Virus record (IMG/VR): IMGVR_UViG_3300047319_002374
Location: 1-27,656 of that record
Length of the DNA stretch: 27,656 nt
Strand: one strand, 5' to 3'
Origin: a virus
This document shows positions 15,489 through 21,910 of this stretch, one piece after another. A model generated the notes under the pieces. The model was not told the DNA's origin. It did not search any database and worked only from the letters and a program-made list of their open reading frames with translations. The first letter of the stretch is position 1. Each line of letters opens with the position of its first letter. The translations under genes were made by a program, and so were the position numbers.

Positions 15489-16391
15489 TCACAGCACCCG
15501 CTTTTTAGTGTCGGTGGAACCGGTGGTTTTCGGCAGCGGCAAACCGGTGGTGGTGTTGAAGGCTTTTTCCAGCAGCGCTTCGATGCGATCCAGACGCTTG
15601 CTGTCGCCGCCCTGCTTGGCGAATTCGCGATCCGCTTCGGCCTGGGAGACGATCGCGTCAACGGCGGTTTCGACGTCATCGACTTCGGCAACAACCGGGT
15701 CAACGACTTCAACAGTCACAGGCTCGATCACAGCGGCGAGGCCGGTGACGACGAGGCCGAGTTGTTCGATCAAGGCTTTCAACGCCTTGGCTGTAGCTTC
15801 ATCCATTGGGGGTTTGCTCTCGGTGGGAGTGGTCGTTTCGGTGGCCGTGTCTTCAACAGCGAAGCGCTTGAACAGGCGGGTCAGCAGGCTGTTCAACTTG
15901 CCAATCTCGCCCTTGGGCTCCTCATCACCCAACACGCCGAGAGGAACAGAGGCGGCGTAATGCACGGGCTCGCCGGTCTTGCGGGAAAAGTAGAGTTCCT
16001 GAGTACCCAGGCTGGCCGGCGAATCGGTCACGGCAAGGCCGGACAGGTAGGCTTTGCCGCTGCTCGCGAAGTTCGGGGTGATTTCAATACTGGTGAACAG
16101 CTTTTCGCCCTGGTCGTTGAGGCACAGCAGCTTGTCGTTGGGCTTGAGCTGAGCTTCCAGCGCGACTTGGCCGGGCTCCAGGCCTTCGGCGTCATCAACC
16201 AGACGCACCGCAAAGACGGTCCCGTGAGAACCGAACCAGCGATCGTGTTCACACCAGATCACGGCCGTGTATTTGGCTGGGTTGTAGGTCTCAGCGATAT
16301 CGCGCAGTTCCTGGGGAAGGATTTCACGACCGTCAGCGGTAGTGCCGCTGGTGGCGACACGTTTCCAGAACGAAACAAGGGAACGGGGCAT
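15489..16391 (-). CDS. Capsid scaffolding protein and maturation protease O (gpO)
   Basis: A 300-residue protein. The N-terminal about 130 residues carry the gpO serine-protease triad: D20 in TTADGRE, H49 in WCEHDRW and S101 in LFTSIEITPNF, equivalent to D19, H48 and S107 of P2 gpO. A flexible Thr/Glu/Pro-rich linker follows near residues 185-200. The C-terminal part is helical and acidic (VSQAEADREFAKQGGDSKRL), the scaffold domain. It shapes the procapsid, cuts N, L and itself. It is the first gene of the leftward late operon, next to the divergent control region. No strong ribosome site precedes the ATG. Confidence 0.92.
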   Translation of the reverse strand: MPRSLVSFWKRVATSGTTADGREILPQELRDIAETYNPAKYTAVIWCEHDRWFGSHGTVFAVRLVDDAEGLEPGQVALEAQLKPNDKLLCLNDQGEKLFTSIEITPNFASSGKAYLSGLAVTDSPASLGTQELYFSRKTGEPVHYAASVPLGVLGDEEPKGEIGKLNSLLTRLFKRFAVEDTATETTTPTESKPPMDEATAKALKALIEQLGLVVTGLAAVIEPVTVEVVDPVVAEVDDVETAVDAIVSQAEADREFAKQGGDSKRLDRIEALLEKAFNTTTGLPLPKTTGSTDTKKRVL

Positions 16392-16553
16392 GGGCGATAA
16401 CTGCGCTCAATCGGTGATTTGAGCCGCCACGATAGGCACCGGCCGAGCACCAAACAAACGGTTCACTTTTGCGCTGGTCCTATTTCGCAGATATAGGACG
16501 AACACGGATTTTAACCCCGCGTTTCCCGCGTTTTCGCCGCATAGACTGCGGCC
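16392..16553. promoter_or_regulatory. Divergent late promoter region between O and large terminase
   Basis: A 162-base gap separating the leftward and rightward late operons. It holds a perfect 7-bp inverted repeat, GTCCTAT (16477-16483) and ATAGGAC (16493-16499), 9 bases apart. This is a good candidate for the binding site of the Ogr-like activator, since P2 Ogr binds a dyad upstream of each late promoter, although the P2 sequence (TGT-N12-ACA) is not matched. A second hairpin, GCCGCA/TGCGGC (16536-16541 and 16547-16552), lies just before the terminase ATG. No good -35 box is seen, as expected for activator-dependent late promoters. Confidence 0.55.
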
Positions 16554-18617
16554 ATGCCCTACGCCCCCGAACTTAAAGAAGCCGCCAAACGCCTTTATTT
16601 GCGCCGCTGCAAGCCGCGTGAAATTCAGGCGCAATTGTCCCTGCCCAACATCCGGATCATTTACTACTGGATCCGCCAGGGTGAGTGGGACGACATGCTG
16701 TCGGATGAAGAACCGCTGACCGCCGTCGGACGGAGGATCACCCTCCTCCTGGACAAAGCCACGTCGCTGACCAAGAGCGATTTGGACGAACTAGATCGGC
16801 TGACCACCATTCGTGATCGGCTGTTGAAGCAATCCATCAAACCGGTACCGGCGCCGATCGGTGATCCGCCGGCGGACGATGGCCAGCGCCGTGAAGGACA
16901 ACGCAACGAGCGCCGAGAGCGAGGCGACCGCTCCGACAAGAGCGGCAAGAAGCGCGAGAAGAAAGCCAAAAACGAAGTCGGCGCACTGACCGAAGTCGAC
17001 TTTCTCGACAAGTTCATCAGCAAAATGTACGGCTACCAAAAGGAGCTGTTTGCTGCCAAACAGAATCCGCTGACGAGTAGGATCCGCAACATTCTCAAAA
17101 GCCGCCAGGTGGGCCTGACCTACTACTTCGCCGGCGAAGCGTTCATGGACGCCGTACTGACCGGCGACAACCAAATTTTCCTGTCGGCCAGCCGCGCGCA
17201 GTCCGAGATTTTCCGTAGCTACATCGTGTCGTTCGCCCAGGAGTGGTTCGGCCTCGAGCTGACCGGCAACCCAATCGTGTTGAGCAAAGACGGCAAGCCA
17301 TGGGCCGAGTTGCGGTTTCTCAGCACCAACAGCAGCACCGCCCAGGGTCACCATGGCCACGTCTACGTTGACGAATATTTCTGGATCCGCGACTTCGAAA
17401 AACTGAACACCGTCGCCAGTGCCATGGCCACCCACAAGAAGTGGCGTAAGACCTACTTTTCAACGCCCAGCGCCGTATCGCATCAGGCCTATCCGTTCTG
17501 GACCGGCGAGAAATTCCGCAACAGCAAGCGCAAGAACGCCAAGGATCCGTGGCCCAGTGAGGCGCAAGCGGCGGCGGGTTCGCTGTGTCCGGACGGGCAA
17601 TGGCGCAAGGTCATTACGATCCTCGACGCCATCACCGGTGGCTGTGATCTGTTCGACCTCGAGCAGCTGCAGCTGGAGTACGACGAAGACAAATTTCAGC
17701 AGCTGTTCATGTGCAAGTTCATCGACAGCACACAGAGCGCCTTTTCCCTGGCGGACCTGGAACGCTGCTACTCCGACCAGTCGTTGTGGACCGACTACGA
17801 CCCCGACAACCCGCGTCCGTTTGGCAACAGCCCCGTCTGGATCGGCTACGACCCGAGCCGCACCCGCGACGATGCCAGTTGTGTGGTCATCGCCCCACCG
17901 CTCGAGAACGGCGGCAAGTTCCGGATTCTGGAAAAGCACAGCTGGCGTGGGCAGTCGTTCAAGTACCAGGCCGAGCAGGTCAAGAAACTCACCGAGCGCT
18001 TCAACGTGCAGCACATCGGCATCGACACCACCGGGATCGGTTACGGCGTGTTCGACCTGGTGCGCGACTTCTACCCGCGCGCGACCTCGATCCACTACAG
18101 CCTTGAGACCAAAAACACCCTGGTACTCAAGGCCCAGGACACGATCCAAGGCAGCCGCATCGAGTGGGACGCCGGCTGGAACGATATCGCTCAGGCTTTC
18201 CTGACGATCAAGCGCGGCACCACCGGCGGCGGTCAAGTGACCTACAGCGCGTCGCGCACCGACGCCTCCGGCCACGCCGACATTGCCTGGGCGATCATGC
18301 ACGCCCTCGCCCATGAACCCCTCAACACCAACAAACAGCGGCGCAGCCGCTACACCTTCAGCGGATCAAGCACCCATGGGCAAACCAGCAAAAAATCAGC
18401 AGCAACCACCGGCAACCAGTCCGATGCGGGCCTTTTCATTCGGTGCGCCGGAACAGGTACTGAGCGAGAACATCGGTCATTACCTGGGCGTATTCGCCAC
18501 CCACGACGGGCGAACCTACACCCCGCCGGTGTCACGCCAGGGCCTGGCCAAACTGCTGCGCGCCAACGCGCACCACGGCGCCATTCCGGGCTTCAAACGC
18601 AACCTGTTACTGCGTGA
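16554..18617 (+). CDS. Terminase large (ATPase/nuclease) subunit P (gpP), with C-terminal overrun
   Basis: The frame gives 687 residues. The N-terminus (MPYAPELKEAAKRLYL, then PREIQAQL) is a small helix-turn-helix part. An ATPase follows, with a deviant Walker A (KSRQVGLT, 182-189) and Walker B (VYVDE, 270-274). A nuclease domain of RNase H type carries acidic residues D433 (IGYDPS), D491 (IDTTG) and D576 (GHADIAW). The subunit packages and cuts DNA at cos. The P2 protein is 590 residues; here the recognisable part ends near residue 607, where the portal gene begins. The remaining 80 residues are Arg/Pro-rich and overlap the portal by 242 bases. There is no ribosome site at the ATG. Confidence 0.88.
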   Translation: MPYAPELKEAAKRLYLRRCKPREIQAQLSLPNIRIIYYWIRQGEWDDMLSDEEPLTAVGRRITLLLDKATSLTKSDLDELDRLTTIRDRLLKQSIKPVPAPIGDPPADDGQRREGQRNERRERGDRSDKSGKKREKKAKNEVGALTEVDFLDKFISKMYGYQKELFAAKQNPLTSRIRNILKSRQVGLTYYFAGEAFMDAVLTGDNQIFLSASRAQSEIFRSYIVSFAQEWFGLELTGNPIVLSKDGKPWAELRFLSTNSSTAQGHHGHVYVDEYFWIRDFEKLNTVASAMATHKKWRKTYFSTPSAVSHQAYPFWTGEKFRNSKRKNAKDPWPSEAQAAAGSLCPDGQWRKVITILDAITGGCDLFDLEQLQLEYDEDKFQQLFMCKFIDSTQSAFSLADLERCYSDQSLWTDYDPDNPRPFGNSPVWIGYDPSRTRDDASCVVIAPPLENGGKFRILEKHSWRGQSFKYQAEQVKKLTERFNVQHIGIDTTGIGYGVFDLVRDFYPRATSIHYSLETKNTLVLKAQDTIQGSRIEWDAGWNDIAQAFLTIKRGTTGGGQVTYSASRTDASGHADIAWAIMHALAHEPLNTNKQRRSRYTFSGSSTHGQTSKKSAATTGNQSDAGLFIRCAGTGTEREHRSLPGRIRHPRRANLHPAGVTPGPGQTAARQRAPRRHSGLQTQPVTA

Positions 18618-19395
18618 GTTCGTATCGTCCAAAGGCTGCTCGATCAAGACCATGAGTTGTGCAGCGCTGGATTTCATGGTGTTCGGCGAAGCGTATTTTC
18701 GCCGTAACCGCAACGCCTTCGGCCAGGTGTTGGAGATGGATCACCTGCCGGCGATCAACATGCGGGTGAAAGTGGGTGGCGGGTTTGTGATGCTGCAGAA
18801 AGATGGCAAAGAGCTGGAGTTCAGCGAAGACGAGGTTGAGCACGTCATGAACTATGACGTAGAACAAAACATCTACGGCGTGCCCGAGTACTTGGGCGGC
18901 ATGCAGGCGCTGCTGCTCAATGAGGCCGCTACCCTTTTTCGCCGGCGCTACTACAGCAACGGCGCCCACGCAGGCTACATCTTCTACACCAACGACCCGA
19001 ACCTGACCGAGGAAGACGAGGTATCGCTGCGCGATCAGATCAGTGCGAGCAAGGGTGTGGGTAACTTTCGATCGCTGTTCGTGAACATCCCGGGCGGTAC
19101 CGAGAAAGCGATTCAGATCATCCCGGTGGGTGACTTCCAGGCCAAAGACGAGTTGGAGAAGGTCAAGAACATTACGCGTAACGACGTGATCGCCGCCTGG
19201 CGGATGAACCCAGCATTGGCGGGCATCATTCCGGAAAACAACGCGGGTTTTGGTGATATCGAGAAGATCGATCGGGTGTACACCAGCAACGAGATTCGTC
19301 CGATCTGCCAGTTGTTCAACCAGTTGAATGATTCGCTACGCGAAGACAGGCGATTCACCTGGCGAACCCCAAATGACGCAGTTGTTTCAACTTAG
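18376..19395 (+). CDS. Portal protein Q (gpQ)
   Basis: A 339-residue P2-type portal starting at the ATG at 18376 (MGKPAKNQQQPPATSPMRAF). Family segments are YTPPVSRQGLAKLLRANAHHG, SCAALDFMVFGEAYFRRNRN, HVMNYDVEQNIYGVPEYLGG, RRRYYSNGAHAGYIFYTND and the WRMNPALAGIIPENNAGFGD C-terminal part. P2 gpQ has 344 residues, so it is full length, though its last about 15 residues (WRTPNDAVVST) look unlike typical family ends. The dodecameric ring is the DNA gate at the head vertex. The start lies inside the terminase frame. A possible ribosome site is only weak (GGATCAAG upstream). Confidence 0.9.
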   Translation: MGKPAKNQQQPPATSPMRAFSFGAPEQVLSENIGHYLGVFATHDGRTYTPPVSRQGLAKLLRANAHHGAIPGFKRNLLLREFVSSKGCSIKTMSCAALDFMVFGEAYFRRNRNAFGQVLEMDHLPAINMRVKVGGGFVMLQKDGKELEFSEDEVEHVMNYDVEQNIYGVPEYLGGMQALLLNEAATLFRRRYYSNGAHAGYIFYTNDPNLTEEDEVSLRDQISASKGVGNFRSLFVNIPGGTEKAIQIIPVGDFQAKDELEKVKNITRNDVIAAWRMNPALAGIIPENNAGFGDIEKIDRVYTSNEIRPICQLFNQLNDSLREDRRFTWRTPNDAVVST

Positions 19396-19410
19396 TAAAA
19401 TCGATATACA
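19382..19410 (+). promoter_or_regulatory. Possible promoter for the Ogr-like gene
   Basis: TTGTTT (19382-19387) and TATACA (19405-19410) are 17 bases apart, overlapping the end of the portal gene and about 60 bases before the Ogr-like start. Match to the sigma-70 consensus is only moderate. Confidence 0.3.
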
Positions 19411-19472
19411 AGAGATTACCACTGCGCACTATGGCAAAATGGCGGTAATTGGATGCCCTGGGGAGGGACACA

Positions 19473-19730
19473 ATGCGAGTTGAATGCAAGTGCGGACACC
19501 GAGGACGGATCGCTTCAAGAGAGAAGTTTTCCGTGGATTTCGTGAAGTTGTACTGCCAGTGCCTGGATGCAAAGTGCGGGCACACATGGGTTGCGGAATT
19601 GACCTTTTCCCACACGCTGAGCCCGTCGGCTCAGTCATACGAAAGGATGTTGCTCGATCGCTTGAAAGAGATGCCCAAGGCAAAACAGCGCGAGCTATTT
19701 GAGAAGTTGGGAACACAGGCAGTGGCGTGA
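19473..19730 (+). CDS. Ogr/Delta-like late gene activator
   Basis: An 85-residue zinc-binding regulator. A strong ribosome site (GGGGAGGG, 19460-19467) fixes the start at the ATG at 19473. The N-terminal domain has C5 and C7, then YCQCLDAKCGHTW with C30 and C35. This corresponds to Ogr of P2 (C4, C7, C30, C35), where the Cys4 zinc site contacts DNA and the RNA polymerase alpha subunit. Here the first pair is CxC rather than CxxC. The terminal part (ERMLLDRLKEMPKAKQRELF) is helical. It would turn on the late operons through sites such as the dyad at 16477-16499. In P2 ogr lies next to D; here it is next to the portal. Confidence 0.88.
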   Translation: MRVECKCGHRGRIASREKFSVDFVKLYCQCLDAKCGHTWVAELTFSHTLSPSAQSYERMLLDRLKEMPKAKQRELFEKLGTQAVA

Positions 19731-19769
19731 GCTGTAAACCGCCGACCCCGAAGGCGTCGGCGATCAGCT
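19730..19769. terminator. Hairpin between convergent genes, possible bidirectional terminator
   Basis: CGCCGAC (19740-19746) pairs with GTCGGCG (19756-19762), flanked by an outer AGCTG (19730-19734) with CAGCT (19765-19769) and an inner CC/GG pair around GAA. It lies between the ends of the Ogr-like gene and the leftward 62-residue gene. There is no long T run on either strand, so termination is only inferred. Confidence 0.5.
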
Positions 19770-19791
19770 ACACAAAAGACTGCTTAAGCAA

Positions 19792-19980
19792 TCAAGAGCT
19801 CTTGCCTGTCTCTGTTGGATTGATGGCAAGCACCTCGGAAAGCCGACGGATCTGAGCTCTCTCCTTGTCACTCAATGCCCGGTAAAGATCAATGAGGCGG
19901 CGTTCCACATTGCTTAGGCTTTGCCATTCGAATTCGACAAACCCAACGTAGACGGGCTCTTTTTTGATGCGATCCAACAT
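19792..19980 (-). CDS. Small protein with a repressor-like C-terminal segment, 62 aa
   Basis: A 62-residue protein with its ATG at 19978-19980 preceded by TGGAG at eight bases, a good ribosome site. The N-terminus is MLDRIKKEPVYVGFVEFEW. Residues 28-52 (RLIDLYRALSDKERAQIRRL then SEVLA) align without gaps to residues 89-113 of the neighbouring repressor (ELINQFRSITEEDQAAIRRF then LQAMA), with 8 identities in 25 and many conservative changes. It has no helix-turn-helix. It lies downstream of the repressor on the same strand, separated by 99 bases. It may share an oligomerisation segment with the repressor; function unknown. Confidence 0.7.
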   Translation of the reverse strand: MLDRIKKEPVYVGFVEFEWQSLSNVERRLIDLYRALSDKERAQIRRLSEVLAINPTETGKSS

Positions 19981-20079
19981 GCGTACTACTCCATAAAATG
20001 CATTGCTGAACCGTAATCGGGGCGGTTGCGCACATTGAAATGGAGCTCGCAGAAAACAACCTAAACGAATTGTTACAAG

Positions 20080-20445
20080 CTAAATCAGATGGCGAGCAGC
20101 GTCATCGGCCATAGCTTGAAGAAACCGGCGGATCGCCGCTTGATCCTCTTCCGTAATACTCCGGAACTGATTTATCAGCTCCTCCTCGTCCGCTGAAAAC
20201 AGTTGGCCAAGTGGCGTGCAGCGACGGCCTGTCAGTACAAACGCCGCGTCGGCACCGTGTTCCTCAAGAGCCGAAACATAGCGAAGGTCGAGCGAGTTCG
20301 CTCCCTGTTCGTAGTTCTTTTGCGTTCCCCGACTTACACCTAAAAGCGCTCCAAACTCTGTTTGATTCAAACCTAAGCGCTCGCGCTCTTCCTTTAGGCG
20401 TTCACCTACACCATCCGCTATGAGCATTTTTTTATTCACCGCCAT
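20080..20445 (-). CDS. CI-like phage repressor (XRE helix-turn-helix)
   Basis: A 121-residue protein from the ATG at 20443-20445. Residues 14-50 are an XRE-type helix-turn-helix (ERLKEERERLGLNQTEFGAL, then GVSRGTQKNYEQG). A middle part with YVSALEEHGADAAFVLTGRR and a helical C-terminus from residue 89 follow; there is no peptidase domain, so it would not be induced by RecA-stimulated self-cleavage. A second ATG at 20427 (MLIADGVGERL) with GGTGA upstream is also possible; a TTG at 20469 is less likely because it lies inside the operator-like repeat. It is divergent to the Cro-like gene and holds lysogeny. Confidence 0.85.
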   Translation of the reverse strand: MAVNKKMLIADGVGERLKEERERLGLNQTEFGALLGVSRGTQKNYEQGANSLDLRYVSALEEHGADAAFVLTGRRCTPLGQLFSADEEELINQFRSITEEDQAAIRRFLQAMADDAARHLI

Positions 20446-20519
20446 TGACTTGATCAAATTTTTGACCAAGAATCACCACAGACAAACACAAGTAAACACA
20501 ATCGAACAGAGTGCGCACT
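20446..20519. promoter_or_regulatory. Lysogeny switch operator/promoter region
   Basis: This AT-rich 74-base gap lies between the divergent repressor and Cro-like genes. CTTGATCAA (20449-20457) and TTGACCAAG (20462-20470) are an imperfect inverted repeat, one mismatch, 4 bases apart. Beyond it the motif CACA recurs at 20477, 20487 and 20497, a 10-base period, with AAACACA exact twice. This suggests one operator for the repressor and a second, direct-repeat site for the Cro/CII-type protein. Promoter boxes are not clear enough to place. Confidence 0.55.
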
Positions 20520-20720
20520 ATGCCCGCCACCGTTACACCCGAGCAAGCCCGAGAGGCGTTGGATCGCAAAGGTATGAGTATTGCGGAGTTCAGTCGGAAA
20601 AACGGATTGAACAAAAATTTAGTCAGCGACCTGTTGAACGGTCGGATCAAAGGTCGCCGTGGGGAGGCACATCGCGCCGCCGTGCTGCTCAAAATCAAAG
20701 ACGGCGTTATTGAACAGTAA
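20520..20720 (+). CDS. Cro-like DNA-binding protein
   Basis: A 66-residue protein from the ATG at 20520 (MPATVTPEQAREALDRKGM); a GTG nine bases upstream is also in frame. Residues 11-41 form a helix-turn-helix (MSIAEFSRKNGLNKNLVSD then LLNGR), and the basic GRIKGRRGEAHRAAVLL follows. The place, divergent to the repressor and first in the early operon, is that of P2 cox or a cro-like gene, which represses the lysogenic promoter and favours lytic growth. Similar small DNA-binding proteins occur at this place in Pseudomonas phages. Confidence 0.78.
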   Translation: MPATVTPEQAREALDRKGMSIAEFSRKNGLNKNLVSDLLNGRIKGRRGEAHRAAVLLKIKDGVIEQ

Positions 20721-20749
20721 CGGCCGTGATCAACAGGGAAAAGTAGAAA

Positions 20750-21229
20750 ATGAAAAGCCCGGTTCTAGAAACACGCAAGGACGCCATGAGCAAAATCATT
20801 CGCAGCTACCCCGGTGGACGTGAAGGCGCAGCAGCTCGCTTAGATATGAAAGTCAAAAAATTCGACAACCACGCCTATGAAAACGCGGGGTGCAGTCCGC
20901 TCAGTGATGCCCAGATTTTCACGCTGGAACAAGTAAGCGGCACCAGCCACCTCCCAAACTATGTTGCACAAATGTACGGCGGTCTGTTTGTCCCGGTCGT
21001 AGACCCAGAAACGTTGGATAACGTCGAGTTGTACGCCCGATCAGTTCAGGTTTCGGCAAAGCGTGGATGTGTTGACCAAGCGATTGCCCAAGCATTGGAA
21101 GACGGCGCTATCAGTGCAGAAGAAGCGGAAATAATCCTAAACGCTCACAACGTCCACATGGCCGCACGTCACGCCGAAGTGCTGGCAGCCATCGACCTAT
21201 ACCGTGCCAATCCGGGGAAAAAACAATGA
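20750..21229 (+). CDS. CII-like phage regulatory protein (CP76/YmfL type)
   Basis: A 159-residue protein starting MKSPVLETRKDAMSKIIRSY. The pattern TRKDAM..II..YPGGREGAAARL, then FDNHAYEN.G.SPLSDAQIFTLEQ matches the phage regulatory protein CII/CP76 family found in the same place in P2-like and kappa-like phages, where it acts on early transcription. The C-terminal half is helical (QAIAQALEDGAISAEEAEII). AGGGA lies 11 bases before the ATG. It ends with a 4-base overlap with the next gene, so the early genes are coupled. Confidence 0.82.
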   Translation: MKSPVLETRKDAMSKIIRSYPGGREGAAARLDMKVKKFDNHAYENAGCSPLSDAQIFTLEQVSGTSHLPNYVAQMYGGLFVPVVDPETLDNVELYARSVQVSAKRGCVDQAIAQALEDGAISAEEAEIILNAHNVHMAARHAEVLAAIDLYRANPGKKQ

Positions 21230-21591
21230 ACATTCCGCCGCCGGTACAGGAGTATCAGGACAGCCTCAAAGCCGCTGCACTTGTGTTCCTGGAACGTCAC
21301 CAATGTGAACATCTGGGCGACGATCAGCAGTTGTTCGATCGAGCTATGCATCACCTGATAACTGACTATGACGTGTCGACGACAACCGCTGAGAAGATGG
21401 TGCATTTGGCCAGTTCCGATATGTCAGCAATTCGCGATCGGCAGCGATTGGACATCGTCAGCAGCACGGCGACACACACCGTCATCATCGACCCCGCCAC
21501 AGGTAACGTCTGGGCAATTCCAGTAAGTCTGATCTACGAACGCATTCTCAATACACCGGACAACGGCCGGTTCCGCGTAGTCGCACTGTAA
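21226..21591 (+). CDS. Unknown early protein, 121 aa
   Basis: A 121-residue protein coupled to the CII-like gene by ATGA. It starts MNIPPPVQEYQDSLKAAALV. The first 70 residues are helical and rich in His, Gln and Asp; the last 45 (STATHTVIIDPATGNVWAIP, then VSLIYERILNTPDNG) look like a small beta domain. I do not recognise the family. Codon use matches the early operon and it lies among replication and regulation genes, so an early function is likely. No signal or membrane segment. Confidence 0.65.
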   Translation: MNIPPPVQEYQDSLKAAALVFLERHQCEHLGDDQQLFDRAMHHLITDYDVSTTTAEKMVHLASSDMSAIRDRQRLDIVSSTATHTVIIDPATGNVWAIPVSLIYERILNTPDNGRFRVVAL

Positions 21592-21603
21592 CTCCTAACC
21601 AAT

Positions 21604-21629
21604 AACCCACCTGTCCCCCCCCGTGGGTT
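21604..21629 (+). other. Hairpin with a C8 loop between early genes
   Basis: AACCCAC (21604-21610) pairs perfectly with GTGGGTT (21623-21629) around a 12-base loop containing eight C in a row (21615-21622). No T run follows, so this is not a standard terminator; it may modulate passage into the replication genes. Confidence 0.45.
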
Positions 21630-21662
21630 TGGGTGAGCTGCGCCCGAAATTGAGGTTTGACG

Positions 21663-21908
21663 ATGGAAAACGCCATGAACATCAACGCAAAGCTGACGCC
21701 CGATCAGGCGAAAGCGCTCTTGGCCAGCCTGCGCGAGCAATACCGTCTCAGCTTCAACGACCTTTGGTACGCAGACCAGTACCGCCTGATTCCCGATGGC
21801 TTACGCCACGGATCGATCCTTGCCAACAGCCCTGTGATGGCCGCTCAAAAACACTTGATCGGCGCCCTCACCCATAGCCTCGGCCTCAGCCTGAAAGCAG
21901 TGAAATAA
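21663..21908 (+). CDS. Unknown early protein, 81 aa
   Basis: An 81-residue protein from the ATG at 21663, preceded by TTGAGG at eight bases. It starts MENAMNINAKLTPDQAKALL and contains LREQYRLSFNDLWYADQYRL, a helical pattern, then a GLRHGSILANSPVMAAQKHLI segment. It ends two bases before the primase gene. Small proteins of this kind regularly precede the primase in Pseudomonas P2-like prophages. No domain recognised; a replication-accessory role is only suggested by position. Confidence 0.65.
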   Translation: MENAMNINAKLTPDQAKALLASLREQYRLSFNDLWYADQYRLIPDGLRHGSILANSPVMAAQKHLIGALTHSLGLSLKAVK

Positions 21909-21910
21909 CC

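Noticed and set aside
14585-16400. Two rightward open frames of about 305 codons over capsid and scaffold genes
   Set aside because: Both are antisense shadows of N and O, which have clear family motifs.
19396-20079. cos site
   Set aside because: In P2 the cos site lies beyond the 3' end of the portal gene, so it should be here, but no sequence resembling the known P2 cohesive end was found by eye. It is left unassigned.
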